In this document: positions 54,281 through 64,000 of the stretch, piece after piece | Numbering within the stretch: position 1 is the first letter of the stretch | Layout of the letters: each line of letters starts with the position of its first letter | From: Antedon mediterranea | Taxonomy: Eukaryota; Echinodermata; Crinoidea; Comatulida; Antedonidae | Reading direction: 5' to 3' | Length of the DNA: 64,000 bases | NCBI RefSeq assembly: GCF_964355755.1 | Contig: NC_092676.1 | Span: forward strand, 18,272,288-18,336,287 | Translations under genes and position numbers: made by a program | The notes under the pieces: generated by a model | What the model was told of the DNA's origin: nothing | Database searches by the model: none | Seen by the model: the letters and a program-made list of their open reading frames with translations, nothing else

Positions 54281-54492
54281 GTAGTATTCGATTGGGAACT
54301 TTTGTTGTCAACGTAAAGATTCGTTGAGTACTTTTTGTATTCGAATTGTAAATTTGTGCTCAACAGAAAGTCATTCGAATAGAAAACGTTGACAACGAAA
54401 GCTTTTTTGTTAAGAACAATCTCAACGCTCAAAATACTCCATTAAAGAAGTACTCAACGGAAAAACTACTCAACGGTACACTCGAATACGAC
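54281..54492. mobile_element. MITE with GTAGTATTCGA ends and GTTGAGTA arms
   Basis: Left end GTAGTATTCGATTGGGAACT and right end ACACTCGAATACGAC are inverted. Internal CGTTGAGTA (left) and TACTCAACG (right, twice) continue the arms, and GTTGTCAACG / CGTTGACAACG mirror each other. It lies about 100 bp upstream of the kinesin coding exon acceptor. Confidence 0.7.
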
Positions 54493-54586
54493 AAATGTTA
54501 ATTTCATGATAGGCTTAGGCCTAAGTGTATGCATAATTTGTTCTTCAGTCATTATTAAATTTATATCATTTTTATTTTGCAGTTAA

Positions 54587-54625
54587 ATGAAGCTTTTGCA
54601 TAACAATACATTCAACAATGGCTGA
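54587..54625 (+). other. Short upstream ORF overlapping the kinesin start
   Basis: After the acceptor at 54581-54582, an ATG at 54587 opens 12 codons and stops at TGA 54623-54625, overlapping the main ATG (54618) in another frame. If this 5' UTR exon is used as predicted, the uORF could lower translation of the kinesin. Confidence 0.45.
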
Positions 54626-57600
54626 AATTAAGACATATTGCCGTGTAAAGCCTACAAACAAGATATCCAGATTCTACAATTGGGAAAATGACAAGGTCAT
54701 GATTGGGGTGCGCTCAAGTGGAGCAAGTCAGGGAGATGGTGACTTAATCATGCATGACACACAGTTTTCACATGTGTTTGGTCCGACAGTTACCCAGTCT
54801 GAAATATTTGACGTCGTTGCTTCAAATATTATTGAAGGTTTAATTTTATATAAATCTAATAATATAAAAAATATTTTGGATGAGGCTAACTGTCAAAGTT
54901 TTCAATTATAGGCATGGTCGACTGAGAGTGCCAATTTTTCTGTCCACATGGTCAACATTGATGTGGGGCTATCGGCATTGTTGACTGTGCATCAAGTTTA
55001 TTGTTTCCTTTATGGCATGGTTAACCAGATGTCATACATTCGTTGCTTTCAGAAGGGTCACCTTTATTATATCTTCTCTTTAGGTTGTTTAGCTGGCTAC
55101 AATGGCACCATATTTGCATATGGTCAGACAGGCTCAGGCAAGACCTACACTATTGAAGGCAGCTCAAAATGCTATGCTGATAGAGGAATGGCACCACGGT
55201 AGGGATATGAAGAAACCAACCATCTTAAACTAGACTTTTATCACCCTCTTGCTCTTAATTTCAATGTGATTTCACTATTAATGGAAGCACTCATTTGACA
55301 GATTGCACAATTCCAACAACCAGGTTGTATCATTGCACTGCAGTATCATTGCAACTGGCCATGTTTACATCCCGAGAAGGCTCACATCATCTGCAGTATT
55401 CTGGATTTATAAAGGACGTAATGTTGTGAAACCGCTAAACGCTGTACAAATTATTACCCTGGTCATACACCCATAATGTATCTATTAATCGCAAAGTTGT
55501 ATCTTAACCTCATCCGGTTCCCATTTGTACACCAAGTGTCTTGCCCAAGAACAAACGCACTGCAACAAGCGTTAGATTCAAACCTAGTAGTAATAGACCT
55601 TACGACCAGTAGTCCAACATCCAACAACTTGCGCCGCACGCACTCAGATATACTGTAGTAGTATATGCCTAACCAGTTCATTGTTGCTTTTTTTAAGGGC
55701 ACTATCTGCTGTTTACCAATGCATAGACAAAATGAAACACTTGGACTTTACTGTTCATGTCTCCTACTTGGAGATTTATCAAGAAACTGGCTATGACCTT
55801 TTGAACCCAACTGCAAGAATGCCAGGAGTTGTAGCACACCTTCCAAAGGTATTCTACAATTAATGTTTCTCTGTTTGATAATGTCAACAATTTCCAAGTT
55901 AAACTAATTTCTTGTATATCAACAGACTACTGTAAAACAAGAAACTTTTAAACAAATTAAGCTTTCGCGAATTTTTTCACGAGTGATTGAAATTCGTAAA
56001 AGTTCCATGCCGTGAATAACTTTCAGAACGTACATTAGGCCTTGTTACAGTATTTACTTTATTTTTCAAATTTCCGAAAGTTTCATGTCACAAAAGTTTC
56101 TAGTTTTACAGTGTGCCTTGATTTCAAGAAAATTGATGATACATTGGTGGCAACACAAACCCAAGGCTGATATATTAAAAAGCACATTCGCTTTGATCTA
56201 TTTATATATACCAAGTATCTCAGTTTCAGGTTTATTTGATATGCTAATAATACTAATTTAAGTCATTTTAACCATGCATTGTGATACATACTGTTATACA
56301 AATAATGTATAGTGTTTACCGTAAAATAATAATTTAGTTGCTTCTAAATTTTAAAATTTAGAGTGAATGAGTGGCCGAGCGGTTAAGACAGTGGAACCAT
56401 AATTACGTAGCCATAACATCGGCAGGGGTTCGAGGCTCACTCACTCCATGGTTCTGGTGGTAGAACGAGTCTTCTCGGATAAGGACTATAAATCGTAGGT
56501 CCAGTGTACACAAATAGCTCGTGTGCACTTTAAAGAACCTAGTACATCTTTCAAGACGAGTAGGGGGTTACCCCGGTGTATTAGTACATCACAGCCACTG
56601 ATCACCAACTGGGCCCTCTGGGAGACCAGTCTTTGACTGAAGAGGTTACCCAGTATAAATGTTTATTTCAATTAAATTATTCATGTGAATTAATATCAAA
56701 CAGTTTAACATTCTTATTTTGTTGCCAGGTGTCAGTCCGAGATGGTCCAGGAAAAACCTGCATCATTCGTAACCTTTCAACCCATCTAGCTGCAGACGAG
56801 AATATTGCTCAGAATTTATTACACCAGGGGAGACTGAGTCGTCGTGTGGCAGAAACACCAATGAATCAACGCTCCTCACGGTCTCACGCTATTTTCACAA
56901 TATACGTGACAGCACATGATAAGAAATCTGACATTATTCGAAAGTAAGCACTCCGTTTACAAGTAATACACTTTGTATGTTAATAATATCATTAATAATC
57001 AATTACCAGTCAGATTGGTGTTCACAATAATAATGGTTTATAATTATGTTCCTGTTGACTGGTTGTATGAGAAATTCCCTGTGTGTTGATTGCTGTACAG
57101 TAGATTGTCATACTTAAACAATTACTGTAAATGTGACACAGAATACTGCACTATGGGCCAGGCTTAGTTATTTCCCCCGGTATTTAAACCGTATGTCCAG
57201 TATACTGAGTTTGTCTGTGTGAACTTTAAAAGAACCCATTTCATCATTTGAGATGAGTATGGGTTATCCCAGTGAACTGGTTTACAAAATAGCTGTTTAG
57301 GGGGGTTAACACCTATCTGATAGGACAGTGATTAATTTACTTGGTGCCTAATACATAAAATTAAATTTGATTTAATATTAGGTCAAAGCTTCACCTTGTG
57401 GATCTAGCTGGATCTGAACGTGCTGCAAAGTCATCCATCAAAGGTAACCAGCTTGCCGAAGTGAAATCAATCAACTTATCATTACATCACCTTGAGGGCG
57501 TGATTATAGCGTTGCAGAAAACAGTACAAAGTGAACGAAAGGAACGAAGACAGAGAAGCAAAAGTGCAGGGCCTTTCCGCCAAAAAAGGTGAATACAGAA

Positions 57601-60600
57601 TGAAAACCTCAAAATTATAATCAGGCAAAATAACTGATTATTAAAGCAATAAACTACCAACTATGAACATCCTAAGTTACTGTATATAAATTAAGGTTCA
57701 ATGTTTTACATGTATGTTTATTAATACCAAATCAATACAGTAAAATAATAATAATTAGGGAGTTTTTGCACAAGCACATAAACGTGAACTTCAACAGATG
57801 ACGTCAATATCGTACTCATTTGCATAACAGTTCAGCAAACATTTGCGTTAACACAGACGTATAGATTGCAAAACATGTCGCGCACGCAACATACGCATCT
57901 TGCATTAAAACAAATCATGGAATGACTTCGCCTAAAGACTTAACCTAGCTAAGCATTTTAAAATTCAAATTCAAATTCAAAAAACTTTATTGTCAAACTC
58001 ATGAATGGCTTTAAACTTTGGCTGAAAGTACTCGCATTAAAATTGTCTAAAAACATTGTTGCACAAACAGTAAAAAAGAATAAAATCACATAAAACTGAG
58101 AACAAGATGTCATATTATACAGATATTGACTGCTTAGAGGTTAAATATAAGATTTGACATCCCCGAGGGAATGATATTAAGTTCGAGGGAATATATATTT
58201 CCCGAAGCGCCAGCTGAGGGAAATATATATTCCCCGAGAACTTAATATCATTCCCGAGGGGATGTCAAATCTTATATTTAACCGATATAAAAGGCAATAT
58301 CTGTTATATTATATAGCCAAGAACAAGTCTGCTGGGTTGGGTGAAGCTAGGCTAGGCCTCCTATAGTATTTGTATTGTATTTAAAACAAGCCTGCCTAGA
58401 CACCTTACCTTGCGAAGAATAATATACAGATAATTACTAATTGATGATTCCTTGGCAATAAAATATTCACTTAGGCCTAGGTCGTTTAAATTAACAGAAG
58501 AATTTCCATCAATAAGCCTATTAATAATAATATTATAATCAGGTAGGCCGAATAAACAATTCGTCTTCTCTCGATCTTCGAGGAGCCGAATCACCGGATG
58601 TTCAGCGCGTACTAGTTACTAGGTTACTACCGTGAGTATTGACCAATCACAAACGGTGTTTCATCACATTTAGGGTGGACTTATAACAAATGAGGGCGCT
58701 ATGTATGCATAGCTTAAATAGTTTAGAAGATTAATTTCTTCAAGCAAATTCCGTGGCCCAGCGGATGAAGCGTTGCCTTGCGATGGAGTGACAATTCCAC
58801 CCGAGTTCAAGATCGAGTAGATGACTTTTGTTTATTTATCGGCAAACTCGAGTGTTGCACACGAAAATTACACAGTCAATATCATCGTACTCGAGAATTT
58901 ATATGATTAATGACAGGGGACACGATTATTACGCGAAAATTACACAGTCAATATCATCGTTCTCGAGGATATATACGATTTACGATCCTCGCAGCGGTAG
59001 TCATGTGATGCAGTTTCAACCAATCACGTTCGCGTATTTACATAGGCTATGTAATATAAAAAGTTAAAAGAGGGCACAAAAATACAAATCTGCTTTGATT
59101 GCGATGCACAATTATTTGGCTTAATTAAAAACATTGCTTTAAACTTGTGAATACTGTATAGTTATCAGTTTTTATCAGTTTTTTTTTGTAGATTTTCATT
59201 GTCTGTTGTTTTTGCAGAATCAACAGTGCAAGTAGTACACGATCACTTCCTTATGGCAGACGAAGTACAGGAGAAATGACAAATCATAGACATATACCAT
59301 ACAGGAACTCCTTACTGACAATGATTCTTAAAGATAGTCTGGGTAAATATTAACATAGTATAGGAGTTCGTTTAAGGTTTACATGGCGAAATCAATATGT
59401 TGATATAAAGTATAGAATTGCTCAAGATACTTTATTCTATTTCATTGATTTATCTCTCAAGCTCTGTCCACACTATCAAACTTTATGTGACAAAAAAATG
59501 TGTTGTGCCTATTTATGGACACGATGATGTCATATTACTACCATATTTGGGCACATCACACTTATTCTGTCACATATAGTTTGATAGTGTCAGGATGATC
59601 CTGAAAACATAAAAACAGTACAACAAAACATTAAAAGATAGATATACACTTTTAAAATTGTGTAAAAATAACTACTAGTGTTCATGATGATAGAATTGAT
59701 TGATTTTGGTAAAATTTGATATCTTACTACAGTAGTATGTCCCCAGAGAACCATTAAAAACATTTATACTGTTTCCAGATGTGTTTACTCCTATTAATTA
59801 AACATACTGTACTCATAGACTGGTTAAAAAATTCAAAATTGTTGTCAAACATGTGAAATATTTGGTTGGACGCAAACAAACTCACAACCTGCACATTGTA
59901 TACACCAACTTCATCTGTTTAACATATCTTGTTTTCAATACTATTATGCTATACTATTTGTAGGGGGAAACTGTTTGACAGCAATGGTAGCTACTCTTTC
60001 TGTAGAAGACATCAACTTTGGTGAAAGCTTGTCAACTTGTAGATTTTCACAACGTGTTGCTTGTATTAAAAACCATGCAAGGTATGGGAAATTGTTACAT
60101 TTTTTTTCTGATTCTGATATCTGCGTTGAAAAATTGACTGCTCTATTTTAACAATAACAAATAGAGCAGTATATTTTTTATCGAATTTCGGTTATAAGTA
60201 TTTTCTTTTTATTCCAGTCGTAATGAAGAATTGGATGATAAGACGATAATTAGGAGGTTAAGAATGAGAATTCTTGAACTTGAGAAAGAAATTAACAATT
60301 TAAAAAGAGGGATAGAAAGTACACAACATCATATAACTGAGGTAGGACTATGACAAGCAATGGAAATACAATATCAATTTAGATTCAAAAAGAAAGTAAT
60401 AATATTATTCGTTGTTTAATATAGCGCTTTATTGCATGATAATTTGCATTAATTACTTATTTTTTAACACGTATGGAAACATACTCCCATAATGCAGCTA
60501 ATAATCAACGCAATGTTATGTCTGAATCTAACCGTGTACCCATTTATACACCTGGGTGGAGAGAGGGAAACGCAATTCAAGTGTCTTGCCTAAGGATACA

Positions 60601-63600
60601 AGCAATGCGACGAGAGATGGAATCGCACGATCATTAATCCAACATCCAACACATTGCACCACACGCCCTTACAAATAATAGACCATAGGTTGAATTTAGT
60701 TTCTTTTATTATTATTTTATGATATACAATATTATTTTATGCAGCCGTAACACAATAGACATTGTGTTCATTCGTGCATACAATGACCCCAAAATATTGT
60801 CCTAAGAGGATTGTCCACTTTATGTAGCTGCTCAAATAAAACCAATGTAACTCTGTTTATATTTGACATTTTACAATTTAAATTCTCAGGATATTAACAA
60901 TAGAAACAGTAACTATTCAGAGTGCAAAAAAAAACAGGTGATTTCCCAGAATGCTGTGAGTCTAGCTGACCCTGCTGATGTACTGGTAACCGATCCTGTT
61001 GTTAGTCAAGAAACCAGAAAGTTGTGCATCGGTGTTATGCATGGATTCATCGGGGGAAAGATCAAAGACCCAGTATCATCTGGTAAAGTTTTTCTAACAT
61101 TTCACTGATGATAATGCATTATTAAATTATTTAATCTCAGATTTTTGCAAGTTTGTTTGTTATTTATATGTAGGTAACCTCTTCAGCCAAAGACTGGTCT
61201 CCCAGAGGGCCCAGATATTATCAGTGGCTGTATTAATGCACTATTTCAATATTTCCAACTATATTGATAGTAAGAATAATGAATAATTTTTTCATGGTAC
61301 AGGAATAAAAAATGTGACTCAGTTTAGAGTTTGTCTCAAACTTCTTCGAGAAATGTTGATGAGGTCATATGGTGTAGGTCACAGGTCAAAGAGTAAACAA
61401 GAGGTTCAAAAACATCCAAATTCCAAATCAGTTAAAAGCTCTGAAATAAGGTATTCTTTAATTATAATATCGTTTCTATATTTTCTAGAGTAGTACCATA
61501 TTGCATTGATACTTATTTTTAGTTTTATTATGTTGAACCACAAAAAAAAAGTTTAACCAAGGAAAGGAAAATTGAATGTATTTAACCTAGGCAATCTAAC
61601 AACAGGACACTGAGCTTGCCTTACCAAGATAGGAACTCGTAACAGTCTTTTGATCTTATGTCTGGCTGCGACAAATACCAAATTACTGTACTATGCACAT
61701 ATTCTCTGCAGCGTGTTGTCTGCTAAAGAGCATGGAACTGATCGTGTCGCAGCCACAGATATACCCTTTGATCTCCGGAGCTCAGCAAACTCAAGAGTTT
61801 GCCAACAAGAGGTTGCTAGTCTAAACTAGGGTATGATGTAAATTTGTGAGTTATAATTGCAATAACTTTGACATTCACTCTTATTTCAACGATTACTTTA
61901 TTTTATATATTTCTTTTCAGGTCATCAATGTCTCCTAATTTGCAGGATAAAAAGGAGCGCTATGTATCCCCGTTTGAAAAGAAGCGAGAAAATGCAATAC
62001 AAAAAGTTGGCGCACGAGTAGATCGCAGACAAACTGATCAGAAACTGCAGCAGAAGAACCTTATAGAATATCAAACAAATATTCGTGAACAACAACTTAT
62101 GTTGCTGAAAAAAGAAATAAAGTATGATTTATTTTGTAGTAACTATAGGGATATTGTGGTAGAAAATTATACATTTACATTGATTGTTTGATGTTTGATT
62201 GATTCAGAGAAGAGTGAGATTGACACTATTTATATCGCAAAATTTGTTTTAGAAAAAAAAACCTGTGGTAACACTGGTAACATTAAAAGAAAAAAGTAAT
62301 CATTTTCTCCAATAGCGATAGATATAAGATGAATAAAACACAGTCAGTTCCTTTATATTTGAAAAAAAAACAGTATAAACATTTCACAAATGATGTGCCC
62401 AAAAATGGTAGTGATATGAAATCATCATGTCCAATCACATTTTTTTGTCACATAAAGTCACACTTTATGTAAAAAAAAATGTGATGTGCCCATATATGGA
62501 CACGATGATGTCATATCACTACCATATTTAGACACATCACACTTTTTTGTCAAACTAGTTTGATAGTGTAGACAGAGCTTTAGATGGTTTAAACAAGCAT
62601 GTCAACCACCAAACTATGTGTCTGTATTTTAACAATACTTTATTTTGCTTTTTTTAACAGTGGGAAAGTTTTAAAGTTGAGGTCTAAAATCGGCAGGCAG
62701 CACACATTACTACACAATCTTAAGCAAGGTTTAGGTGATGATGACAAAGAGATTGAATTTGAGGAAATAGCATTAAAACAGCTGATAAAGCGAAGGGTAA
62801 TCAAAGTGTGAATTTCAATCACTTAAGCTCTGTTTTACAAAAACAGTATATGGTAGTGATTTGATATCATCATGTCCATTTTGGTGCACATCACATAAAG
62901 TTTGATAATGTAGACAGAGTTTAACATTACTCTGTTTTAATGTTGCATACCACAAATTGTCATTTTTATTTGTTATTGCGTATGATGTTGCTCATAATAA
63001 TACATATATTGAACTTTGACAGTTAGGAAAATAGGCCATTTCAAAAACATATTTTGGCACACATGGGGTGTCATACCTATACTTAAACCGCATTCTAGTT
63101 GTGGAAAAAATCTTAAAGGAAAAATAACAACATAAAAAAAAACTGCAAACTTGTGGCATGTCTGCCTATTTTGTCTACTGTAAAGTCTTATAGTACAAAT
63201 AGTTTTTAGAAAGGAAAATTGATTTTACATTTTTTTTATAGACGCAATATGAAAGCAGACTTCAAGTTGTGAGTGAACAATTGAAAATCATTAATCAACA
63301 TAACAAGCTTCAAAACAAAGTTGAAAATAGTAGCGTCAAGATGACCAAAAAAGTGGCAGAAGAATCCGGTAAAGAACCATTTATCAGTCCACATATTAAG
63401 GAAGATCGAAAGGAAGTGGAATTAGACATTACTGACTCCTCTAAAGAACGAGCGACTAAACATGTTCGTGGAGGCAGTGGAAAGGTCAATACACGGAAAG
63501 TACTGGAGATCCTTAAAACAGAGGAAAAGAAGCAAGAAAAGGTATAGTACTGGTATTTTAGTATCATCTCTTATATGGTAATTCTTATAAAACCTGTTGT

Positions 63601-64000
63601 GATTGTCACAACCAAATTTTAGGTTCGAAATTGATTTCAGTTACCAATAGATTTATGAGTTCTTTTTCTGATAACTGGTGGAATTGAGGATTTTGTGGGG
63701 CTCAGGCCCTAAAAATTGTAGAATAAAGTGTTGAACCATGTCCTTTTGCAATGTATCTTGAATCGACCTATACTGATGTACAACAAGACATCATTACATG
63801 TCGTGAATTAAATGTGGCTTAATGGTTATACTGTATTTATACTGTAACTTACAGTAACAGTTATACAATGTATTATATTATGTATATTTTCTTACAGATT
63901 CAATCAGTTTTGGATGATGTTCGCTTTGAAACAGTAAACAGCCATCTTGCTCTTAAGGAACAATCAACAAGACAAAAACTAAGAGAATTAAAAGAAAAGT
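54618..64000 (+). CDS. KIF6-like kinesin-9 family motor (3' end beyond window)
   Basis: Coding exons: 54618-54837, 55084-55198, 55698-55848, 56729-56943, 57382-57588, 59218-59342, 59964-60081, 60218-60341, 60890-61082, 61303-61450, 61921-62121, 62661-62796, 63242-63541, 63898 onward. That is ~785 aa so far, all phases consistent. An N-terminal motor that moves on microtubules; kinesin-9 members act in cilia. Seen: [17 protein letters not shown] (P-loop 87-94), [28 protein letters not shown] (switch I, 208-215), [11 protein letters not shown] (switch II, 241-246), [25 protein letters not shown] (328-337), [10 protein letters not shown] and [15 protein letters not shown] ending the motor. A coiled-coil stalk follows ([16 protein letters not shown]; later Lys/Glu-rich helices). 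KIF6 fits better than KIF9 by the [10 protein letters not shown] and AETPMNQ segments. Odd: loop L12 (~279-327) is expanded to ~49 residues with 14 Lys/Arg. Introns hold SINEs, MITEs and a large hairpin. Confidence 0.92.
56369..56650 (+). mobile_element. tRNA-derived SINE (Ser/Leu-type head)
   Basis: The head has a perfect polymerase III A box (TGGCCGAGCGGTT) and B box (GGGTTCGAGGC), with an acceptor-like AGTGAATGAG/CTCACTCACT pairing. The body includes CTTTAAAGAACCTAGTACAT, GGGGGTTACCCCGG and GGGCCCTCTGGGAGACCAG. A diverged body copy lies at 57150-57330, and the 3' part recurs inverted at 61168-61245. In a kinesin intron. Confidence 0.8.
57150..57330 (+). mobile_element. Diverged SINE body
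   Basis: GTGTGAACTTTAAAAGAACC and GATGAGTATGGGTTATCCCA correspond to the body of the SINE at 56369. The tRNA-like head is lost. In a kinesin intron. Confidence 0.55.
57961..58060 (-). mobile_element. LINE-like tail with ATTCAA microsatellite
   Basis: (ATTCAA)n then AAACTTTATTGTCAAACTC. On the minus strand this is a TTGACAATAAAG polyadenylation-like end plus a tandem tail, as at 24187. Confidence 0.5.
58111..58316. repeat. ~100-bp-arm snap-back palindrome
   Basis: Left arm GGTTAAATATAAGATTTGAC ... GAATATATATTTCCC (58139-58203) and right arm (58217-58282) are near-exact inverted copies around GAAGCGCCAGCTGA. Outer parts (CAGATATTG left, CAATATCTG right) extend pairing to the stated limits. 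Differences are small indels at the CGAGGG / CTCGGG boundaries. It is probably a fold-back MITE in the intron between kinesin exons 5 and 6. Transcribed, it would give a long hairpin RNA. Confidence 0.88.
58745..59050 (+). mobile_element. SINE-like element with internal tandem duplication
   Basis: A tRNA-like head (CCGTGGCCCAGCGGATGAAG; B-box-like GAGTTCAAGATCGA) is followed by a body in which ACGAAAATTACACAGTCAAT + ATCATCGT occurs twice (58861 and 58933). The open frame across this is not a gene. Confidence 0.55.
59458..59590. mobile_element. MITE with AAGCTCTGTCTACACTATCA ends (copy 3)
   Basis: Left end AAGCTCTGTCCACACTATCA, the CACGATGATGTCATATTACT core, and right arm AGTTTGATAGTGT followed by CAGGATGATCC. 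The outer right end is lost. In a kinesin intron. Confidence 0.8.
61168..61245 (-). mobile_element. Inverted SINE 3' fragment
   Basis: AACCTCTTCAGCCAAAGACT and CTCCCAGAGGGCCCAG are the reverse complement of the 3' end of the SINE at 56369-56650. In a kinesin intron. Confidence 0.65.
61604..61790. repeat. Dispersed repeat, copy 2
   Basis: ACAACAGGACACTGAG, GTCTGGCTGCGACAAATACC and TGATCTCCGGAGCTCAGC match 10915-11075 in order and orientation. In a kinesin intron. Confidence 0.6.
62385..62582. mobile_element. Rearranged MITE, AAGCTCTGTCTACACTATCA family (copy 4)
   Basis: The right arm is complete (TTTGATAGTGTAGACAGAGC). The left end is replaced by a second partial copy (GATGTGCCCAAAAATGGTAG ... 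CACATAAAGTCACACTTTAT), so two elements are joined here. In a kinesin intron. Confidence 0.75.
62824..62925. mobile_element. Short MITE, same family (copy 5)
   Basis: Starts AAGCTCTGTTTTAC and ends TTTGATAATGTAGACAGAG. The centre has ATCATCATGTCCATTTTGG. Decayed copy, only 28 bp after the kinesin exon ending at 62796. Confidence 0.75.

Overview
This is eukaryotic, intron-rich and AT-rich DNA, with a very high load of small inverted-repeat transposons, SINEs and LINE remnants. The protein-coding genes are clearly metazoan. The many scattered copies of the palindrome TAGGCCTA, and the mix of repeats, remind me of echinoderm genomic DNA. That assignment is inference, of moderate confidence. There is nothing prokaryotic here. 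Genes were rebuilt exon by exon from GT/AG junctions, requiring reading phase to carry through every junction.

Layout: (1) 1-3327 is a repeat-filled flank with two elements bounded by long terminal inverted repeats. (2) 3328-7078 (+) is YRDC, which makes threonylcarbamoyl-AMP for tRNA t6A; its last intron carries a ~780-bp minisatellite. (3) 8476-16479 (-), convergent with YRDC, is a complete 8-exon HUNK-type Ser/Thr kinase (801 aa). (4) 16480-21532 has no gene. (5) 21533-25408 (-) is a 7-exon kinase-fold protein (344 aa) with an altered catalytic loop and DFS in place of DFG, probably a pseudokinase. (6) 26774-33765 (-), directly upstream on the same strand, is a 417-aa protein ending in one complete TAZ zinc finger (all 12 ligands), the fold otherwise known in animals mainly from CBP/p300. 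It has tandemly duplicated, phase-matched exons and a dead third copy. (7) 33884-38206 is a ~4.3-kb inverted-repeat element next to the TAZ gene start. It contains a perfect 58-bp copy of that gene's exon 2, and a second element is nested in it. (8) 38207-43186 has no gene I can support. (9) 43187-51714 (-) is SCYL2 (989 aa, 15 coding exons), a clathrin-pathway pseudokinase with an expanded Met-Gly hexapeptide tract. (10) 54618-64000 (+), divergent from SCYL2, is a KIF6-like kinesin running off the window, with an unusually long basic insertion at loop L12.

The genes do not form a pathway. Three encode kinase folds, one canonical (HUNK) and two degenerate (SCYL2 and the unnamed one). The least ordinary parts are the TAZ-finger gene with its neighbouring pseudokinase, the transposon carrying a fragment of that TAZ gene, the palindromic GATATC array inside a TIR element, and the kinesin L12 insertion. 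All functions rest on sequence motifs recognised by eye. No alignment or database search was run.
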